DNA of 9,961 bases from an uncultured Micrococcales bacterium (GTDB lineage: Bacteria; Actinomycetota; Actinomycetes; Actinomycetales; Microbacteriaceae). The stretch is taken from assembly GCA_903820955.1 (NCBI GenBank), contig CAIJJH010000022.1:1-9961 (forward strand), given 5' to 3'. Each line of letters starts with the position of its first letter. Within the stretch, counting starts at the first letter, position 1. The position numbers and the translations under genes are program-made. Positions 1-6,178 of the stretch are shown here, one piece after another. The notes under the pieces were generated by a model. It was given only the letters and a program-made list of their open reading frames with translations, searched no databases and was not told the DNA's origin.

Positions 1-456
1 ACCTTTGACGGCACCGAGAGGCGATTCGAACTGCACGGAGTCTCTCGAGGGGTTTCGGTCTACGATGACTTCGCGCATCACCCAACCGAGGTGGCCGCGG
101 CTCTTCGGGCGGCGCGTGCCGTCGTTGGTAACGGGCGCCTGATCACCGTGTTTCAGCCGCACCTCTACAGCCGAACTCGCCTGATGCACAAGGAGTTCGC
201 CGAGGCGTTGGCTTTGAGCGACCAGGTGGTAGTCCTCGACATCTACGCTGCACGTGAAGACCCCGAGCCGGGAGTCACTGGCGCCCTGGTTTCGGATTCG
301 TTCATCGATCAGACCAAAGTTCACTATGTGCCACTCTGGGAAGACGCCCCAGCCGTAGCCGCGAGCCTGGCGGCTGCCGGAGATTTCATTGTCACGATGG
401 GCTGCGGTGACGTCTATCGCATGGTTCCCGAACTTCTGAAGGCGCTCGAAGTTTGA
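1..456 (+). CDS. murC: UDP-N-acetylmuramate--L-alanine ligase MurC, C-terminal part (5' end outside window)
   Basis: MurC is the cytoplasmic ATP-dependent ligase that adds L-alanine to UDP-MurNAc, the first amino acid of the peptidoglycan stem peptide. The reading frame is open from base 1, so only the last 151 residues are present. They cover the end of the central domain and the C-terminal Mur ligase domain. Visible family motifs are [16 protein letters not shown] (about residues 20-35 of the fragment), [11 protein letters not shown] (about 50-60), [16 protein letters not shown] (about 79-94) and the closing [11 protein letters not shown]. The DDFAHHP and QPHLYSRT blocks separate MurC from MurD, MurE and MurF. 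An internal ATG at 91 is not the start, because conserved sequence continues upstream of it to the window edge. The stop codon overlaps the ftsQ start by 4 nt, which is consistent with a dcw operon. I see no sign of damage. The family assignment is certain; only the missing N-terminus limits the description. Confidence 0.96.
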   Translation, partial: TFDGTERRFELHGVSRGVSVYDDFAHHPTEVAAALRAARAVVGNGRLITVFQPHLYSRTRLMHKEFAEALALSDQVVVLDIYAAREDPEPGVTGALVSDSFIDQTKVHYVPLWEDAPAVAASLAAAGDFIVTMGCGDVYRMVPELLKALEV

Positions 457-1265
457 AACGCCCCGAAGTTCGCTCTGTGGGCACACAAAAACGGCAGGTT
501 GCTCGCACTCCGAAGCCGCAAAGGCAGGCAAAGTCGCCACGGTTGGCTCGCCCCAAAGTTTCAATTCTTCGTCCACGGCACAACCTTGGTCGAATCGTGG
601 TTACCTCGACGATTGTGTCGATCGCTCTACTTTCGATCCTGGTTCTAGTTGCCGCATTCACCCCGCTGCTCTCGGTAGAAAAGATCGAGGTCGTCGGTAA
701 CCACCGGATCCCGACCAAGTTGCTTACAAACGCACTGGCAAATCAGCTTGGTAAGCCGTTGCCTCAGGTGTCGCTCGATTCCGTTTCGAATGATCTGAAG
801 AACTTCACTCTGGTTCAGAGTGTTTCGGTCGTAAACCTTCCGCCGCACACTCTCCAGGTGCGCATAGTCGAGCGCCAAGCAATCTGCATAATTCGCACCA
901 ATCTGGGACTTTTCGTCTATGACCCCGCAGGTGTCCGAATCGCCTCGGTCAGCTCGACTAGCAAATATCCAGTGGTCGAGGCCGCCGGCACCCCCGGCAA
1001 GTCCGAGGAGTTCAAGGCCGCCATCAAGACTTTGCTGGCTCTACCGGTAAGCCTTTATCCGAGCGTGGCGAGCGTTAGCGCTCCCTCGATGGACTCGGTG
1101 ACCTTTCACCTGCGAGGAATGGCCGGCCAAAAAGTCATCTGGGGAGACAGCACCCAGGCGGTGCTGAAGGCGAAAGTTCTGCTGGCTTTGATCAAACATC
1201 AAAAACTTAGCGACAGGGTGACCTACGACGTGTCCTCACCAAAGGATCCCACCGTCCGCTATTAG
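453..1265 (+). CDS. ftsQ: Cell division protein FtsQ (POTRA domain)
   Basis: FtsQ is a bitopic membrane protein of the divisome that links cytoplasmic and periplasmic-side division proteins (FtsL, FtsB and FtsWI in characterised species). The 270-residue product starts with a basic, Arg/Lys-rich cytoplasmic tail (1-47). One membrane helix follows (about 48-69, [20 protein letters not shown]). Then comes the POTRA domain (about 74-142, opening [12 protein letters not shown]) and the FtsQ/DivIB domain up to the terminal [12 protein letters not shown]. This architecture and length fit actinobacterial FtsQ. The TTG start at 453 overlaps the murC stop as TTGA, and GAAGG at 438-442 could be its ribosome binding site. 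A GTG at 477 is an alternative start that would shorten only the basic tail. There is no ftsA after it, as is usual in Actinomycetota. Identification rests on topology, POTRA signature and position between murC and ftsZ, because the family is poorly conserved in sequence. Confidence 0.93.
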   Translation: MKRPEVRSVGTQKRQVARTPKPQRQAKSPRLARPKVSILRPRHNLGRIVVTSTIVSIALLSILVLVAAFTPLLSVEKIEVVGNHRIPTKLLTNALANQLGKPLPQVSLDSVSNDLKNFTLVQSVSVVNLPPHTLQVRIVERQAICIIRTNLGLFVYDPAGVRIASVSSTSKYPVVEAAGTPGKSEEFKAAIKTLLALPVSLYPSVASVSAPSMDSVTFHLRGMAGQKVIWGDSTQAVLKAKVLLALIKHQKLSDRVTYDVSSPKDPTVRY

Positions 1266-1276
1266 CGCGACACGCC

Positions 1277-1295
1277 AGCGCGCCTACGCGTTTTT
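1277..1295 (+). terminator. Possible weak intrinsic terminator after ftsQ
   Basis: A short stem can form between 1277-1282 (AGCGCG) and 1287-1292 (CGCGTT) around the loop CCTA, with one G-U pair. The T run 1291-1295 overlaps the 3' arm. An alternative pairing of GCGCG (1265-1269) with CGCGC (1279-1283) competes with it. The stem is only 6 bp and part of the T run is in the stem, so termination would be partial at best. It lies just upstream of the probable ftsZ promoter, where attenuation of read-through would make sense. This is inference from sequence only. Confidence 0.22.
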
Positions 1296-1304
1296 GTATT
1301 CGTT

Positions 1305-1335
1305 TTGACTTACTTTTCAGGCGCGTAAATAAACT
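1305..1335 (+). promoter_or_regulatory. Probable ftsZ promoter (sigma-70/HrdB-like)
   Basis: TTGACT at 1305-1310 matches the -35 consensus at five of six positions. TAAACT at 1330-1335 is the best -10 (key T1, A2 and T6 present), with a long 19-nt spacer. AATAAA at 1328-1333 has a 17-nt spacer but lacks the important T positions. The region is AT-rich compared with its surroundings and sits in the only sizeable gap of the division cluster. Transcription would start near 1342, just before the leader hairpin. Actinobacterial ftsZ genes usually have their own promoters between ftsQ and ftsZ, which supports the call. The exact -10 is uncertain. Confidence 0.5.
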
Positions 1336-1343
1336 TCGCTAGC

Positions 1344-1378
1344 GGTTTCAGCCTCAGGTTGAGGTTGAAACTTGAGGC
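1344..1378 (+). promoter_or_regulatory. ftsZ leader dyad with two mutually exclusive hairpins
   Basis: Hairpin A pairs 1345-1356 with 1360-1371: twelve consecutive pairs, eleven Watson-Crick and one G-U (1351/1365), around the 3-nt loop GGT. A further G-U pair is possible at 1344/1372. Hairpin B pairs 1351-1360 (GCCTCAGGTT) with 1369-1378 (AACTTGAGGC): ten pairs including one G-U (1357/1372), around an 8-nt loop. The two share bases 1351-1356 and cannot form together. The sequence also holds a tandem GGTTGA repeat (1357-1362 and 1363-1368). The element lies between the inferred transcription start (about 1342) and the ftsZ ribosome binding site (1389-1393). It could be an mRNA leader structure, a protein operator, or both. 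The pairing is seen directly; any function is inferred. Confidence 0.6.
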
Positions 1379-1388
1379 GATCCCATGT

Positions 1389-1393
1389 GAGGA
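1389..1393 (+). promoter_or_regulatory. Ribosome binding site that fixes the ftsZ start
   Basis: GAGGA lies 5 nt before the GTG at 1399. This favours GTG 1399 over the in-frame TTG at 1372. The TTG would add nine residues that FtsZ proteins do not have, and it lies inside the leader hairpin. Starting at 1399 gives [20 protein letters not shown], the usual actinobacterial FtsZ N-terminus. Confidence 0.7.
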
Positions 1394-1398
1394 ATCAA

Positions 1399-2634
1399 GT
1401 GGCTGTAAATCAGAACTTCTTAGCCGACATCAAAGTTGTCGGTGTCGGTGGCGGAGGCGTAAACGCGCTGAACCGGATGATTGACGGTGACATGCGCGGC
1501 GTTGAATTCATCGCGATTAACACAGACGCGCAGGCGCTTTTGATGAGCGGCGCAAACGTCAAGATCGACATCGGTCGCGATCTCACTCGCGGTCTAGGCG
1601 CCGGAGCAGACCCAACCGTTGGCCGACGCGCCGCCGAAGAGCACCGCGACGAAATCGAAGCCGCACTCAAGGGTGCGGACATGGTTTTCGTCACAGCTGG
1701 CGAAGGTGGCGGCACTGGTACCGGCGCGGCCCCAATCGTTGCCGCAATCGCCAAGAGCATGGGCGCCCTCACCGTTGGTGTGGTTACCAAGCCGTTCAAC
1801 TTCGAAGGCCCCCGCCGCGCTGCTCAGGCAGAAGCGGGAATCGAGGAGCTCCGAGCCGCGGTCGACACCCTTATCGTGGTTCCTAACCAGCGCCTGCTTG
1901 ACCTAGAAGACCAAAAGGTCAGCATTCCCGAGGCATTCCTGATCGCCGACAGCATCTTGAAGTACGGTGTCCAGGGCATCACCGATCTAATCGCCGTGCC
2001 AGGCTTGATCAACCTCGACTTCAACGACGTTCGTTCGGTTATGGAGCAATCCGGTAGTGCCCTCATGGGAATCGGTGTCGCCAAGGGTGAAGACCGTGCC
2101 ATACGCGCCGCCGAGGCCGCAATCCACAGCCCGCTACTAGAGGCCAGTATTGATGGCGCAAATGGCGTCCTGATGCTAGTACAGGGCGCTTCCAACCTAG
2201 GGCTCCACGAGGTTGACGAGGCCACCCGCATGGTTCAGGAGGCCGTCAACCCGCAGGCCAACGTGATCTGGGGTTGCACCATTGACGACAGCCTGGGCGA
2301 TGAGATTCGCATCACTGTCATTGCCGCAGGTTTCGATGGCGGGCTGCCACCAAAGCGCATCTCTGTTCGGCCGGCAATTACAGCCGAACCTCGTCTAGAA
2401 CCGGTCACTCCTCGGGTCGTGGAGACCGCCGCAGCTGAAGTTGCGGCACCGAGCTGGTTCGCCGACGAAACCATCGATGAGCCAGGAGACGTGGACGATT
2501 ACTTCGCCAGCGTGCCGGCCGCCGAAACCGTAGAAACCGATGCCCCACCGACCACGGCGATCAACGTGGTCACCGAGCGTAAGCACGATGAAGACTTCGG
2601 CGACGATCTGGACATCCCAGACTTCTTGAAGTGA
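1399..2634 (+). CDS. ftsZ: Cell division GTPase FtsZ
   Basis: FtsZ is the tubulin-like GTPase that polymerises into the Z ring at the division site. The 411-residue product shows the whole family plan. [17 protein letters not shown] (11-27) begins the nucleotide-binding fold, and GGGTGTG (103-109) is the tubulin/FtsZ signature. The T7 loop NLDFND (205-210) has the catalytic aspartates D207 and D210. The core closes near 312 ([10 protein letters not shown]). An acidic, Pro/Ala-rich linker runs from about 320 to 400, and the conserved C-terminal peptide [10 protein letters not shown] (402-411) is the docking site for SepF and other partners. I chose GTG 1399 for its ribosome binding site and family N-terminus. 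The core differs from common actinobacterial FtsZ in several places, for example AAP rather than GAP after GGGTGTG, and Trp291 in VIWGCTIDD. The catalytic residues are intact. It overlaps yggS by 4 nt. Confidence 0.98.
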   Translation: MAVNQNFLADIKVVGVGGGGVNALNRMIDGDMRGVEFIAINTDAQALLMSGANVKIDIGRDLTRGLGAGADPTVGRRAAEEHRDEIEAALKGADMVFVTAGEGGGTGTGAAPIVAAIAKSMGALTVGVVTKPFNFEGPRRAAQAEAGIEELRAAVDTLIVVPNQRLLDLEDQKVSIPEAFLIADSILKYGVQGITDLIAVPGLINLDFNDVRSVMEQSGSALMGIGVAKGEDRAIRAAEAAIHSPLLEASIDGANGVLMLVQGASNLGLHEVDEATRMVQEAVNPQANVIWGCTIDDSLGDEIRITVIAAGFDGGLPPKRISVRPAITAEPRLEPVTPRVVETAAAEVAAPSWFADETIDEPGDVDDYFASVPAAETVETDAPPTTAINVVTERKHDEDFGDDLDIPDFLK

Positions 2635-3308
2635 GTTCACTTTCGGAGCGACTCTCGGCAATCGACGCCCGTATCGATTCGAGGCTCAAGCTGAACTTTC
2701 GCGAGTCAAGTTCGCTAACCAGAATCGTCGTCAGCAAGTTTCACCCGTCTTCGATGGTTCGTGAACTTTTCAGCCTAGGGGTCAGCGATTTTGGCGAAAA
2801 TCGCGATCAGGAGGCGTCGGCCAAGGCACAAGAACTGTTAGATCTAGGCGTGAATTGGCACTTCATTGGCCAACTGCAGAGCAACAAGGTCAAGAGCGTT
2901 TTAGGTTATGCCTCGGTGATCCATTCGGTAGATCGCGCATCGCTACTAAGTGCGCTAATGACGCAAACCGCCGAACGCGCAGAGCCGCTCGATGTCTTCG
3001 TCCAGGTAAACCTGACTGATGACGCCGGACGCGGGGGAGTGGATGAGCGGGACTTATTGGAATTCGCCGAGCAGGTGGCCTCTGCCCCTGGTCTAAATCT
3101 GCTCGGTCTCATGGCAGTCGCCTCTCTGGAGGGAGAAGAAGAGCGGGATTTCACAAAGATTGCAGCTTTGAGTGCTCTTTTAGTCAAAGATCACCCCGAC
3201 GCTCGATATATTTCTGCAGGCATGTCGAATGACTTTGAATTGGCAATCGACTTCGGTGCGACACACCTACGCATCGGCACCGCAATAACGGGTAACCGGG
3301 ACTTGTAG
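2631..3308 (+). CDS. yggS: YggS/PLPBP family pyridoxal phosphate homeostasis protein
   Basis: Members of this family bind pyridoxal 5'-phosphate without a known catalytic activity and keep vitamin B6 and amino-acid pools balanced in the cytoplasm. The 225-residue product is of normal length for a single-domain TIM-barrel fold. The PLP-binding lysine is K36 in IVVSKFHP. Other family blocks are FGENRDQEA (about 54-62), [18 protein letters not shown], and the phosphate-binding C-terminal region [27 protein letters not shown]. The usual GENR/GENY and MSNDFE/MSxDFE signatures make the assignment firm. The GTG start overlaps the ftsZ stop as GTGA, and there is no Shine-Dalgarno sequence in the preceding ftsZ codons, so translational coupling is likely. 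In many actinomycetes a pgeF-like gene (YfiH family) separates ftsZ from yggS; here it is absent. Confidence 0.94.
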   Translation: MSSLSERLSAIDARIDSRLKLNFRESSSLTRIVVSKFHPSSMVRELFSLGVSDFGENRDQEASAKAQELLDLGVNWHFIGQLQSNKVKSVLGYASVIHSVDRASLLSALMTQTAERAEPLDVFVQVNLTDDAGRGGVDERDLLEFAEQVASAPGLNLLGLMAVASLEGEEERDFTKIAALSALLVKDHPDARYISAGMSNDFELAIDFGATHLRIGTAITGNRDL

Positions 3309-3323
3309 GAATATTCTTTAGTT

Positions 3324-3329
3324 AGGAGG
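3324..3329 (+). promoter_or_regulatory. Strong ribosome binding site of sepF
   Basis: AGGAGG is a full Shine-Dalgarno match, 7 nt before ATG 3337. It is the strongest in the window; most neighbours rely on coupling or weak sites. It predicts higher or independent translation of SepF compared with yggS. The 28-nt gap before it is AT-rich (it contains GAATATTC), but I cannot support a full promoter there. Confidence 0.8.
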
Positions 3330-3336
3330 AATTCTC

Positions 3337-3771
3337 ATGAGCGTTTTTGGCAAGGTATTAGATTTCATCGGCTTCAACCAGGGCGCTAAATCCGCCCCCA
3401 CCGGACCTGCAAGCACGAGTTCGGCTCCCACCCCTTTGCGTCAGGCACCTCGCCCAGCCGCGGTAAAGCCGCGACGCGCCTCCGGCGACATGAGCGAGAT
3501 TTACACCGTAGAGATGAACACCTACGCCGATTGCACAGAGGTTTCAAATAACTTCCGTCAGGGGATCCCCGTGATCGTAAACATGGGCAAACTTTCTGAA
3601 GTAGACGCCAAGAGCATGCTCAATTACATGCTTGGTCTGCGAGACGGTCTTTACGGGCACCTCCGGAGAGTGACGACTAAGGTTTGGTTGCTTTCTCCAG
3701 AGCACGTCGGAGTCAACGACGAAGAGGTCTCAAACCCTAGTGAAACCGACGACCTGCTAATTCAGCCGTAG
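3337..3771 (+). CDS. sepF: Cell division protein SepF
   Basis: SepF binds the C-terminal peptide of FtsZ and anchors the Z ring to the membrane. It is the main tether in Actinomycetota, which lack FtsA. The 144-residue product begins with an amphipathic membrane-binding helix (MSVFGKVLDFIGF, 1-13). A low-complexity Pro/Ala/Ser linker (about 20-48) follows, then the SepF core (about 54-125). Family landmarks in the core are EIYTVEMNTYADCTEVSNNF, the GIPVIVNM strand (76-83), DAKSMLNYMLGLRDGLYG (90-107) and the closing VTTKVWLLSPEHV. A short acidic tail ends the protein. The ATG start is fixed by AGGAGG 7 nt upstream. It sits between yggS and yggT as in most actinomycetes. Length and motifs are normal for the family, and nothing appears truncated. 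Confidence 0.96.
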   Translation: MSVFGKVLDFIGFNQGAKSAPTGPASTSSAPTPLRQAPRPAAVKPRRASGDMSEIYTVEMNTYADCTEVSNNFRQGIPVIVNMGKLSEVDAKSMLNYMLGLRDGLYGHLRRVTTKVWLLSPEHVGVNDEEVSNPSETDDLLIQP

Positions 3772-3773
3772 TT

Positions 3774-4058
3774 TTGAGCCCGCTAGGTTTTGCGCTGTGG
3801 TTGGTTCTGCAGCTTTACTTCTACTTGATGTTCGCTCGTCTGATCGTTGACATCGTAACTTTCAACAACGCTCGACTCCGAGCAAAGCCAGTTGTCAGCT
3901 GGATAATCAAAATCACCTGGGGAGCCACAGAGCCGCTACTGAAAACAATGCGCAAGATTATCCCCAACATTCAATTTGGTGCAGTCGGAATCGATCTTTC
4001 TTGGGCAGTCTTAATGTTGCTCGTCAGCATAGCCTCGTCAGCTGTTCGGCAACTCTAA
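3774..4058 (+). CDS. YggT family small membrane protein
   Basis: This 94-residue protein is a YggT-family (DUF superfamily) integral membrane protein. It has one hydrophobic segment at about 5-28 (GFALWLVLQLYFYLMFARLI) and another at about 70-92 (AVLMLLVSIASS). Between them is the family signature EPLLKTMRKIIPNI followed by GIDLSW. Homologues are regularly found beside sepF and divIVA. They have been linked to division or osmotic protection, but the biochemical role is not settled. The TTG at 3774 is two bases after the sepF stop, with no clear Shine-Dalgarno sequence, so translation is probably coupled to sepF. No earlier in-frame start is compatible with the family length. The assignment comes from the signature, the size and the neighbourhood. 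Confidence 0.9.
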   Translation: MSPLGFALWLVLQLYFYLMFARLIVDIVTFNNARLRAKPVVSWIIKITWGATEPLLKTMRKIIPNIQFGAVGIDLSWAVLMLLVSIASSAVRQL

Positions 4059-4067
4059 TGTCGCATG

Positions 4068-4084
4068 CGGTAACCTAGTTACCG
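4068..4084 (+). promoter_or_regulatory. 17-bp dyad upstream of divIVA
   Basis: CGGTAAC (4068-4074) and GTTACCG (4078-4084) are perfect inverted repeats around CTA. TAACCT (4071-4076) inside the dyad could be a -10 element, but no good -35 is visible at the right distance. A third GGTAAC occurs at 4100-4105, next to the divIVA start. The position in the 48-nt gap suggests an operator or promoter for divIVA. The repeat is seen; the function is inferred. Confidence 0.4.
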
Positions 4085-4106
4085 TCCAAATAGAAGTGAG
4101 GTAACC

Positions 4107-4718
4107 ATGTCTTTGACTCCCGAAGATGTAGTCAATAAGCGGTTTCAGCCGACAAAGTTTCGCGAAGGCTACGACCAGGACGAAGTAGACGATTTCCTCG
4201 ACGAAATTGTCGTAGAACTGCGGCGCCTCACCCAAGAAAACGACGATCTTCGCCAGCGACTGCTCTCAAGCGAAGGCCGAATCAATGAACTTCAGCGCGG
4301 TGGCGGCGCCATCACAAATACTGCCTCGATTCCAGCGGTTTCGGCAGTCGTCGACCCAGGTAGCGCGTTCCCCGAGGCCATGTCTGACCCTAGTGCTCTA
4401 GACGGCAACAACACCAACAATCTTCTCCAGCTCGCCCGCAAGCTGCATGACGAGCACGTTAAAGAAGGTCTTGAGAAGCGCGAAGCCCTAATCGCCGAAG
4501 GTCACGCCACTGCAAGCCGAATCGTTCGCGAAGCCGAGGCTCAACACAAGGCCAACATGAGCCGTCTTGAACAAGAAAAGGGTCTCATCGAACACAAGAT
4601 TCAAGAGTTGCTCGCTTTTGAGCGCGAGTACCGCTTGAAGCTCAAGACCTATATCGAGTCACAACTAAGTGACCTCGAAGCGAACACACCTTCGGGCAAC
4701 CAGACCGCAATCGGTTAG
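4107..4718 (+). CDS. divIVA: DivIVA/Wag31 polar growth protein
   Basis: DivIVA (Wag31 in mycobacteria) is a coiled-coil protein that gathers at negatively curved membrane at the poles and septum, where it directs cell wall synthesis and shape. The 203-residue product opens with the classic actinobacterial lipid-binding domain MSLTPEDVVNKRFQPTKF (1-18), then GYDQDEVDDFLDEIVVELRRL (21-41), which begins the first coiled coil (to about 62). A Gly/Ala/Pro/Asn-rich linker (about 65-103) follows. A charged C-terminal coiled coil runs from about 104 to 192, ending in a short polar tail. The protein is near the shorter end of actinobacterial homologues because the linker is brief. The ATG at 4107 has GAGG at 4098-4101, 5 nt upstream. 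A 17-bp dyad precedes it, so it may have its own promoter. The assignment is certain from the N-terminal domain. Confidence 0.97.
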   Translation: MSLTPEDVVNKRFQPTKFREGYDQDEVDDFLDEIVVELRRLTQENDDLRQRLLSSEGRINELQRGGGAITNTASIPAVSAVVDPGSAFPEAMSDPSALDGNNTNNLLQLARKLHDEHVKEGLEKREALIAEGHATASRIVREAEAQHKANMSRLEQEKGLIEHKIQELLAFEREYRLKLKTYIESQLSDLEANTPSGNQTAIG

Positions 4719-4722
4719 TGCG

Positions 4723-5199
4723 TTGGTTCGTTCCTCGCTCTACCGAGTAATTGGGCTAGCCCTAGCGATCATTGCGATCGATCAGACAAGCAAAATGTTC
4801 GCCCTAGAATTTTTGCAACCCGGAAAATCGGTGCCATTCATTGGCGACGCCCTCGGATTTCAACTGGTGCGAAACAATTCCGCTGCTTTCTCTATCGGAA
4901 ACGGTCAGACCTGGCTGTTCACCATTTTCTCTACCCTGGCCGCCATTGCAATCCTCTGGTTTGCGCCGCGCAGCAAGAGCAGAAGTTGGGCTTGGACCGC
5001 GGGGCTTCTGCTCGGGGGCGTCTGTGGCAACCTGATTGATCGTGTCACTCGCGAACCGGGCTTCCCAAACGGCAACGTGATTGACTTTCTACAACTCCCT
5101 TTCGGTTTTCCGATTTTCAATCTCGCCGACTCTTCGATCGTTTTGGCAATGGCCATAGTCATGGTGCGCGTCCTGCGCGGCCACAAAATAGGGCAATGA
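4723..5199 (+). CDS. lspA: Lipoprotein signal peptidase LspA (signal peptidase II)
   Basis: LspA is the membrane aspartyl protease that removes signal peptides from prolipoproteins after lipidation of the lipobox cysteine. With the TTG 4723 start the product has 158 residues, typical for the family. Four hydrophobic segments are visible (about 8-28, 62-80, 92-106 and 131-150). Conserved blocks are AIDQTSK (18-24), NNSAAFSIG (51-59), GGVCGNLIDRV (98-108) and IFNLADSSI (131-139), with the catalytic aspartates D106 and D136. VIDFLQL (119-125) also fits. The start is not certain. TTG 4723 lies 4 nt after the divIVA stop and gives a normal N-terminus, while GTG 4669 would add 18 polar residues and overlap divIVA by 50 nt. 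Neither has a convincing ribosome binding site. The stop overlaps the rluD start as ATGA, so the two are probably cotranslated. Confidence 0.94.
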   Translation: MVRSSLYRVIGLALAIIAIDQTSKMFALEFLQPGKSVPFIGDALGFQLVRNNSAAFSIGNGQTWLFTIFSTLAAIAILWFAPRSKSRSWAWTAGLLLGGVCGNLIDRVTREPGFPNGNVIDFLQLPFGFPIFNLADSSIVLAMAIVMVRVLRGHKIGQ

Positions 5200-6122
5200 G
5201 CGAACTCAAGGTAATCCAAGTGCCAGAGGGCCTTTCGGGCTCTCGAGTGGACGCCGGAGTTGCCAAGTTGCTTGGCATTTCAAGGTCACTGGTCGCCGAA
5301 TTAGTCGAGGCTGGCAAGGTTACTTCTCGCGGTAAAGCTCTAGCAAAATCCGATCGTCTAACCGCCGATCTGGTGATCGAAATCGACCTCGAAGCCCCGA
5401 AGAACCGGCTACTGATCAACTCGGACGACGTCCCAGGATTTCGCGTGATATTTCAGGATGAACACATTATCGTCATCGATAAACCCGCCGGTGTAGCCTC
5501 CCACCCTTCGGTCGGCTGGGACGGCCCAACTGTTCCCGGCGCCCTCTTGGCTCTGGGTATCCAGCTGAGCACCTCTGGGGCATCAGAACGGCAGGGAATC
5601 GTCCAAAGGCTCGACGTCGGCACCAGCGGCCTCATGACTCTGGCCAAGAGCGAGCTTGCCTATTCACGAATGAAGCAGATGTTTCGCGACCGAGCGGTTA
5701 GTAAGACCTACCACGCGCTCGTCCAGGGCCGCTTAGACCCGTTGGCCGGCACCTTCGACGCACCGATCGCGAGGCACCCGAAGTCGGAATTCAAGTTTCA
5801 CGTCGCCGAAGGCGGCAAGGATTCGATTACCCACTACCAAACCCTCGAGGTCTTTAGATCGGCTTCGCTGGTCGAGGTAGATCTCGAAACCGGTCGAACC
5901 CACCAGATCCGGGTGCATTTCTCGGCCTTTAGACACCCACTTGTCGGCGACACCATGTATGGCGCCGACCCCACCATCGCTAGCAAACTAAAGCTCGACC
6001 GCCAGTGGTTGCATGCCGTGCGGTTAGCCTTCGTGCACCCGATTACAGGGGAGTCGGTGCAGTTCGAATCGAAATACCCCGACGATTTGGAAGCCGCTTT
6101 GGAGAGCCTTCGAATCTCCTAG
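5196..6122 (+). CDS. rluD: RluA/RluD family 23S rRNA pseudouridine synthase
   Basis: Enzymes of this family isomerise specific uridines to pseudouridine; RluD-type members act on helix 69 of 23S rRNA. The 308-residue product has an N-terminal S4 RNA-binding domain (about 14-65, SGSRVDAGVAKLLGISRSLV) and a pseudouridine synthase domain (about 85-300). Motif I is VIDKPAGVASHP (93-104). The catalytic block is QRLDVGTSGLM (137-147) with the nucleophile D140. SKTYHALVQG (169-178) and ETGRTHQIRVHF (231-242) are the other family motifs, and the end shows GDTMYG and LHAVRLAFVHP. The usual His of HRLD is Gln here. The ATG start overlaps the lspA stop by 4 nt. The lspA-rluD pair is common in bacteria. 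The exact target uridines cannot be read from sequence, so the RluD name reflects the S4-plus-synthase architecture and context. Confidence 0.9.
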   Translation: MSELKVIQVPEGLSGSRVDAGVAKLLGISRSLVAELVEAGKVTSRGKALAKSDRLTADLVIEIDLEAPKNRLLINSDDVPGFRVIFQDEHIIVIDKPAGVASHPSVGWDGPTVPGALLALGIQLSTSGASERQGIVQRLDVGTSGLMTLAKSELAYSRMKQMFRDRAVSKTYHALVQGRLDPLAGTFDAPIARHPKSEFKFHVAEGGKDSITHYQTLEVFRSASLVEVDLETGRTHQIRVHFSAFRHPLVGDTMYGADPTIASKLKLDRQWLHAVRLAFVHPITGESVQFESKYPDDLEAALESLRIS

Positions 6123-6162
6123 CCGATGGTCGGTTACTCTGGGAATCCAAAAGTCCTAAACC

Positions 6163-6168
6163 TAGAGT
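6163..6168 (+). promoter_or_regulatory. Possible -10 element for a near-leaderless dnaE transcript
   Basis: TAGAGT matches the TAnnnT core of -10 elements and lies 10 nt before the dnaE ATG. This would place the transcript start only 3-4 nt from the codon. dnaE has no visible Shine-Dalgarno sequence, and leaderless transcripts are common in Actinomycetota. No recognisable -35 exists (TGGGAA at the 17-nt spacing). This is a weak inference. Confidence 0.2.
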
Positions 6169-6178
6169 CGAAAAGATC

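Noticed and set aside
1265..1283. GCGCG/CGCGC repeat after ftsQ as an independent element
   Set aside because: The arms are only 5 bp and GC-rich, so a chance match is likely. It is mentioned only as a competitor of the weak terminator stem.
1372..1398. FtsZ start at TTG 1372
   Set aside because: It lies inside the leader hairpin, adds residues absent from the family, and the better ribosome binding site precedes GTG 1399.
1410..1799. Long open frame antisense to ftsZ
   Set aside because: Its composition (Ser/Ala/Pro/Arg-rich) is a shadow of the ftsZ codons, with no family motifs and no ribosome binding site.
2235..2661. Antisense open frames across the ftsZ 3' end and yggS start
   Set aside because: They are shadows of the ftsZ linker, which is rich in Ala/Pro/Glu codons. 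No coding signal of their own.
4669..4722. Longer lspA starting at GTG 4669
   Set aside because: It would overlap divIVA by 50 nt and add a polar, basic N-terminus. TTG 4723 gives the normal family length. Kept only as an alternative.
6005..6178. In-frame upstream extension of dnaE by 58 codons
   Set aside because: The extension overlaps the end of rluD, which is clearly coding in another frame, and has no homology to DnaE. ATG 6179 gives the standard DnaE N-terminus.
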